Assembly: GCA_016188575.1 (NCBI GenBank)
Contig: JACPHN010000006.1
Location: forward strand, 1-64,000
Direction: 5' to 3'
DNA length: 64,000 nt
Source of the DNA: Candidatus Schekmanbacteria bacterium
Lineage (GTDB): Bacteria; CSSED10-310; JACPHN01
Made by a program: the position numbers and the translations under genes
The notes under the pieces: generated by a model
What the model saw: only the letters and a program-made list of their open reading frames with translations
What the model was told of the DNA's origin: nothing
Databases searched by the model: none
Shown: positions 63,071 to 64,000 of the stretch, piece after piece
Layout of the letters: every line of letters begins with the position of its first letter
How positions within the stretch are numbered: position 1 is the first letter of the stretch

Positions 63071-63346
63071 TTGTCCTCCCTGAGTGATGCGGCAATGAGC
63101 GAGCGAAGGGGCGCTACCGTCCCCTGCTTGTGGCACCAGGCGCGCACGGGCGACCTGGCGAAAAAGGGGCGGTGAGGCGAGGAGACTGGGAAAGAAGGGT
63201 GATAAGGAGATACGGTACGCGGGTGTGCGCAATCTGTCAAGAAGAACATGGTCAGCCGACTTGCGTTGCGTGCTCGCTCGCTGCTACAGTGGTACCTGAC
63301 CGGCCGGCCAGTCACCAACCTTCTCCCCGGCAAAGGGCCTCGCTCC
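63071..63346. other. Divergent intergenic region
   Basis: About 275 bases between the PhnD-like gene and the TetR gene. It is the natural site for a TetR operator controlling the divergent genes, but I could not pick out a palindrome. Confidence 0.35.
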
Positions 63347-64000
63347 ATGACCATTGTTCGCGTCGCACCGCCGCGTTTCCCTCTCATCGCCGCCACCGTC
63401 GACACGGAAAACGAGTCCGTTCTGAGTATCCTTCGCGCCGCCGAATGCTGCTTCTACGGCAGCGGCTATGCCGCCGCCTCCATGCGCGAAATCGCCGAGA
63501 CCGCCAACGTCTCCAAAAGCCTCCTTCACTACCATTTCAGCTCCAAGGAGCACCTCTTTCTCGAAATGCAGACGCTCGTCTACAACCGCCTGGCGGAGCG
63601 CATCCGCGCGGCAATGCAGCGCGACGCGCATTCCCCCGAAGAGGGGCTGCGCATGCTCGACACGTTCATTCAGATCCTGCGAGAGCACGTAGAGATGCCC
63701 GTTCACGTCGAGCTTTGGGCTCGCGCGCTCATGAATGACAAGCTGAAACGCCACGTGATCCTCTTGCGGGATTTCCTGACGGACGCTCTCGTCGCCACCG
63801 CGGAGCGTATCTTTTCCGCCAACCGTGAGGACCTCCCCATCAACGTGGGAGTGGCGGCCGACCTGCTCTGGGCTGCACTTACCGGAATGGCACTCATGGA
63901 GGCGTTCGATCCCAATCCGCAGCGCGTGGAGAACGCGTTCGCAGGGCTCAGAGAAATGGTCGTCCTGGCACTCAACTCGGGAGAATCGCATGGAAACTCA
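63347..64000 (+). CDS. TetR-family transcriptional regulator (cut by the window end)
   Basis: 218 codons are present and the frame is still open at 64000. The N-terminal helix-turn-helix is typical: LSILRAAECCFYGSGYAAAS, MREIAETANVSKSLLHYHFS and SKEHLFLEMQTLVYNRLAER. The helical ligand domain follows (LRMLDTFIQILREHVEMPVH; VAADLLWAALTGMALMEAFD). A 33-residue extension precedes the HTH, longer than usual. ATG 63347 has AAAGGG upstream. An ATG at 63991 could begin an overlapping next gene. Target genes may lie to the right or be the divergent binding-protein gene. Confidence 0.88.
   Translation, partial: MTIVRVAPPRFPLIAATVDTENESVLSILRAAECCFYGSGYAAASMREIAETANVSKSLLHYHFSSKEHLFLEMQTLVYNRLAERIRAAMQRDAHSPEEGLRMLDTFIQILREHVEMPVHVELWARALMNDKLKRHVILLRDFLTDALVATAERIFSANREDLPINVGVAADLLWAALTGMALMEAFDPNPQRVENAFAGLREMVVLALNSGESHGNS

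Overview
The window is about 65% GC, densely coded and has no rRNA, tRNA or CRISPR array that I can recognise. The translation cluster order (rimP, nusA, infB, DUF503, rbfA, DHH phosphoesterase, truB, rpsO, pnp, M16 peptidase), the PEGA-tailed Ser/Thr kinase, DUF4384/DUF4214 proteins, DNRLRE lipoprotein and c-di-GMP/HDOD proteins fit a free-living Gram-negative of the former Deltaproteobacteria (Desulfobacterota, Binatota or a relative). The placement is inference; no marker for taxonomy lies in the window. LAYOUT. 1-6.1 kb: a left-truncated, badly frameshifted gene with an exact 88-bp tandem duplication, a secreted hypothetical, a Uma2-type nuclease with a 63-bp coiled-coil repeat, and a DNRLRE lipoprotein. 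6.4-16.1 kb (all minus strand): Tex, an oligopeptide-binding lipoprotein, a NagZ-like GH3 hydrolase, a DacB-like protein that has lost all three penicillin-binding motifs, purB and an M16 peptidase. 16.1-25.6 kb: the minus-strand translation/RNA operon from rimP to pnp, with a good sigma70 promoter in front of rimP. 25.7-29.9 kb: a four-gene minus-strand operon (membrane-anchored AmiC-type amidase, MamK-like actin, CPBP intramembrane protease, DUF4384/DUF4214 protein) with its own strong promoter. 30-37 kb: Spy/CpxP-like protein, PAS-GGDEF-EAL protein, DUF302, a GT-C-like membrane protein and a Pro/Ala-rich lipoprotein with a GspC-like patch. 37.2-37.9 kb: an SNF2 helicase remnant between an inverted-repeat element and an array of four hairpins. 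37.9-49.4 kb: glycosyltransferase, second Uma2, Mpl, a lipoprotein, a MITE-like element, an S8 protease, an EAL-like/HDOD protein, a GH114-propeller fusion, a small acidic protein, an F420-dependent-reductase-like dinucleotide-binding protein and a GST. 49.4-54.4 kb: a lytic transglycosylase, then a repeat- and relic-rich stretch (Fis-type HTH remnant, related hairpins, a 29-codon ORF with a perfect Shine-Dalgarno, an Rpn remnant, an IS4-type transposase remnant, a VapBC pair). 54.4-64 kb: a secreted Gly-rich protein, a small membrane protein overlapping a Ser/Thr kinase, malic enzyme, a LarA-like protein, a PhnD-like binding protein and a TetR regulator running off the right end. HOW IT FITS TOGETHER. 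Cell-wall turnover recurs: NagZ-like GH3, murein-peptide-type binding protein, DacB-like pseudoenzyme, Mpl, amidase and transglycosylase point to muropeptide release and recycling. The most unusual locus is the amidase/MamK-like-actin/CPBP/DUF4384 operon, where an actin of the magnetosome-filament type occurs with no other magnetosome gene in sight.
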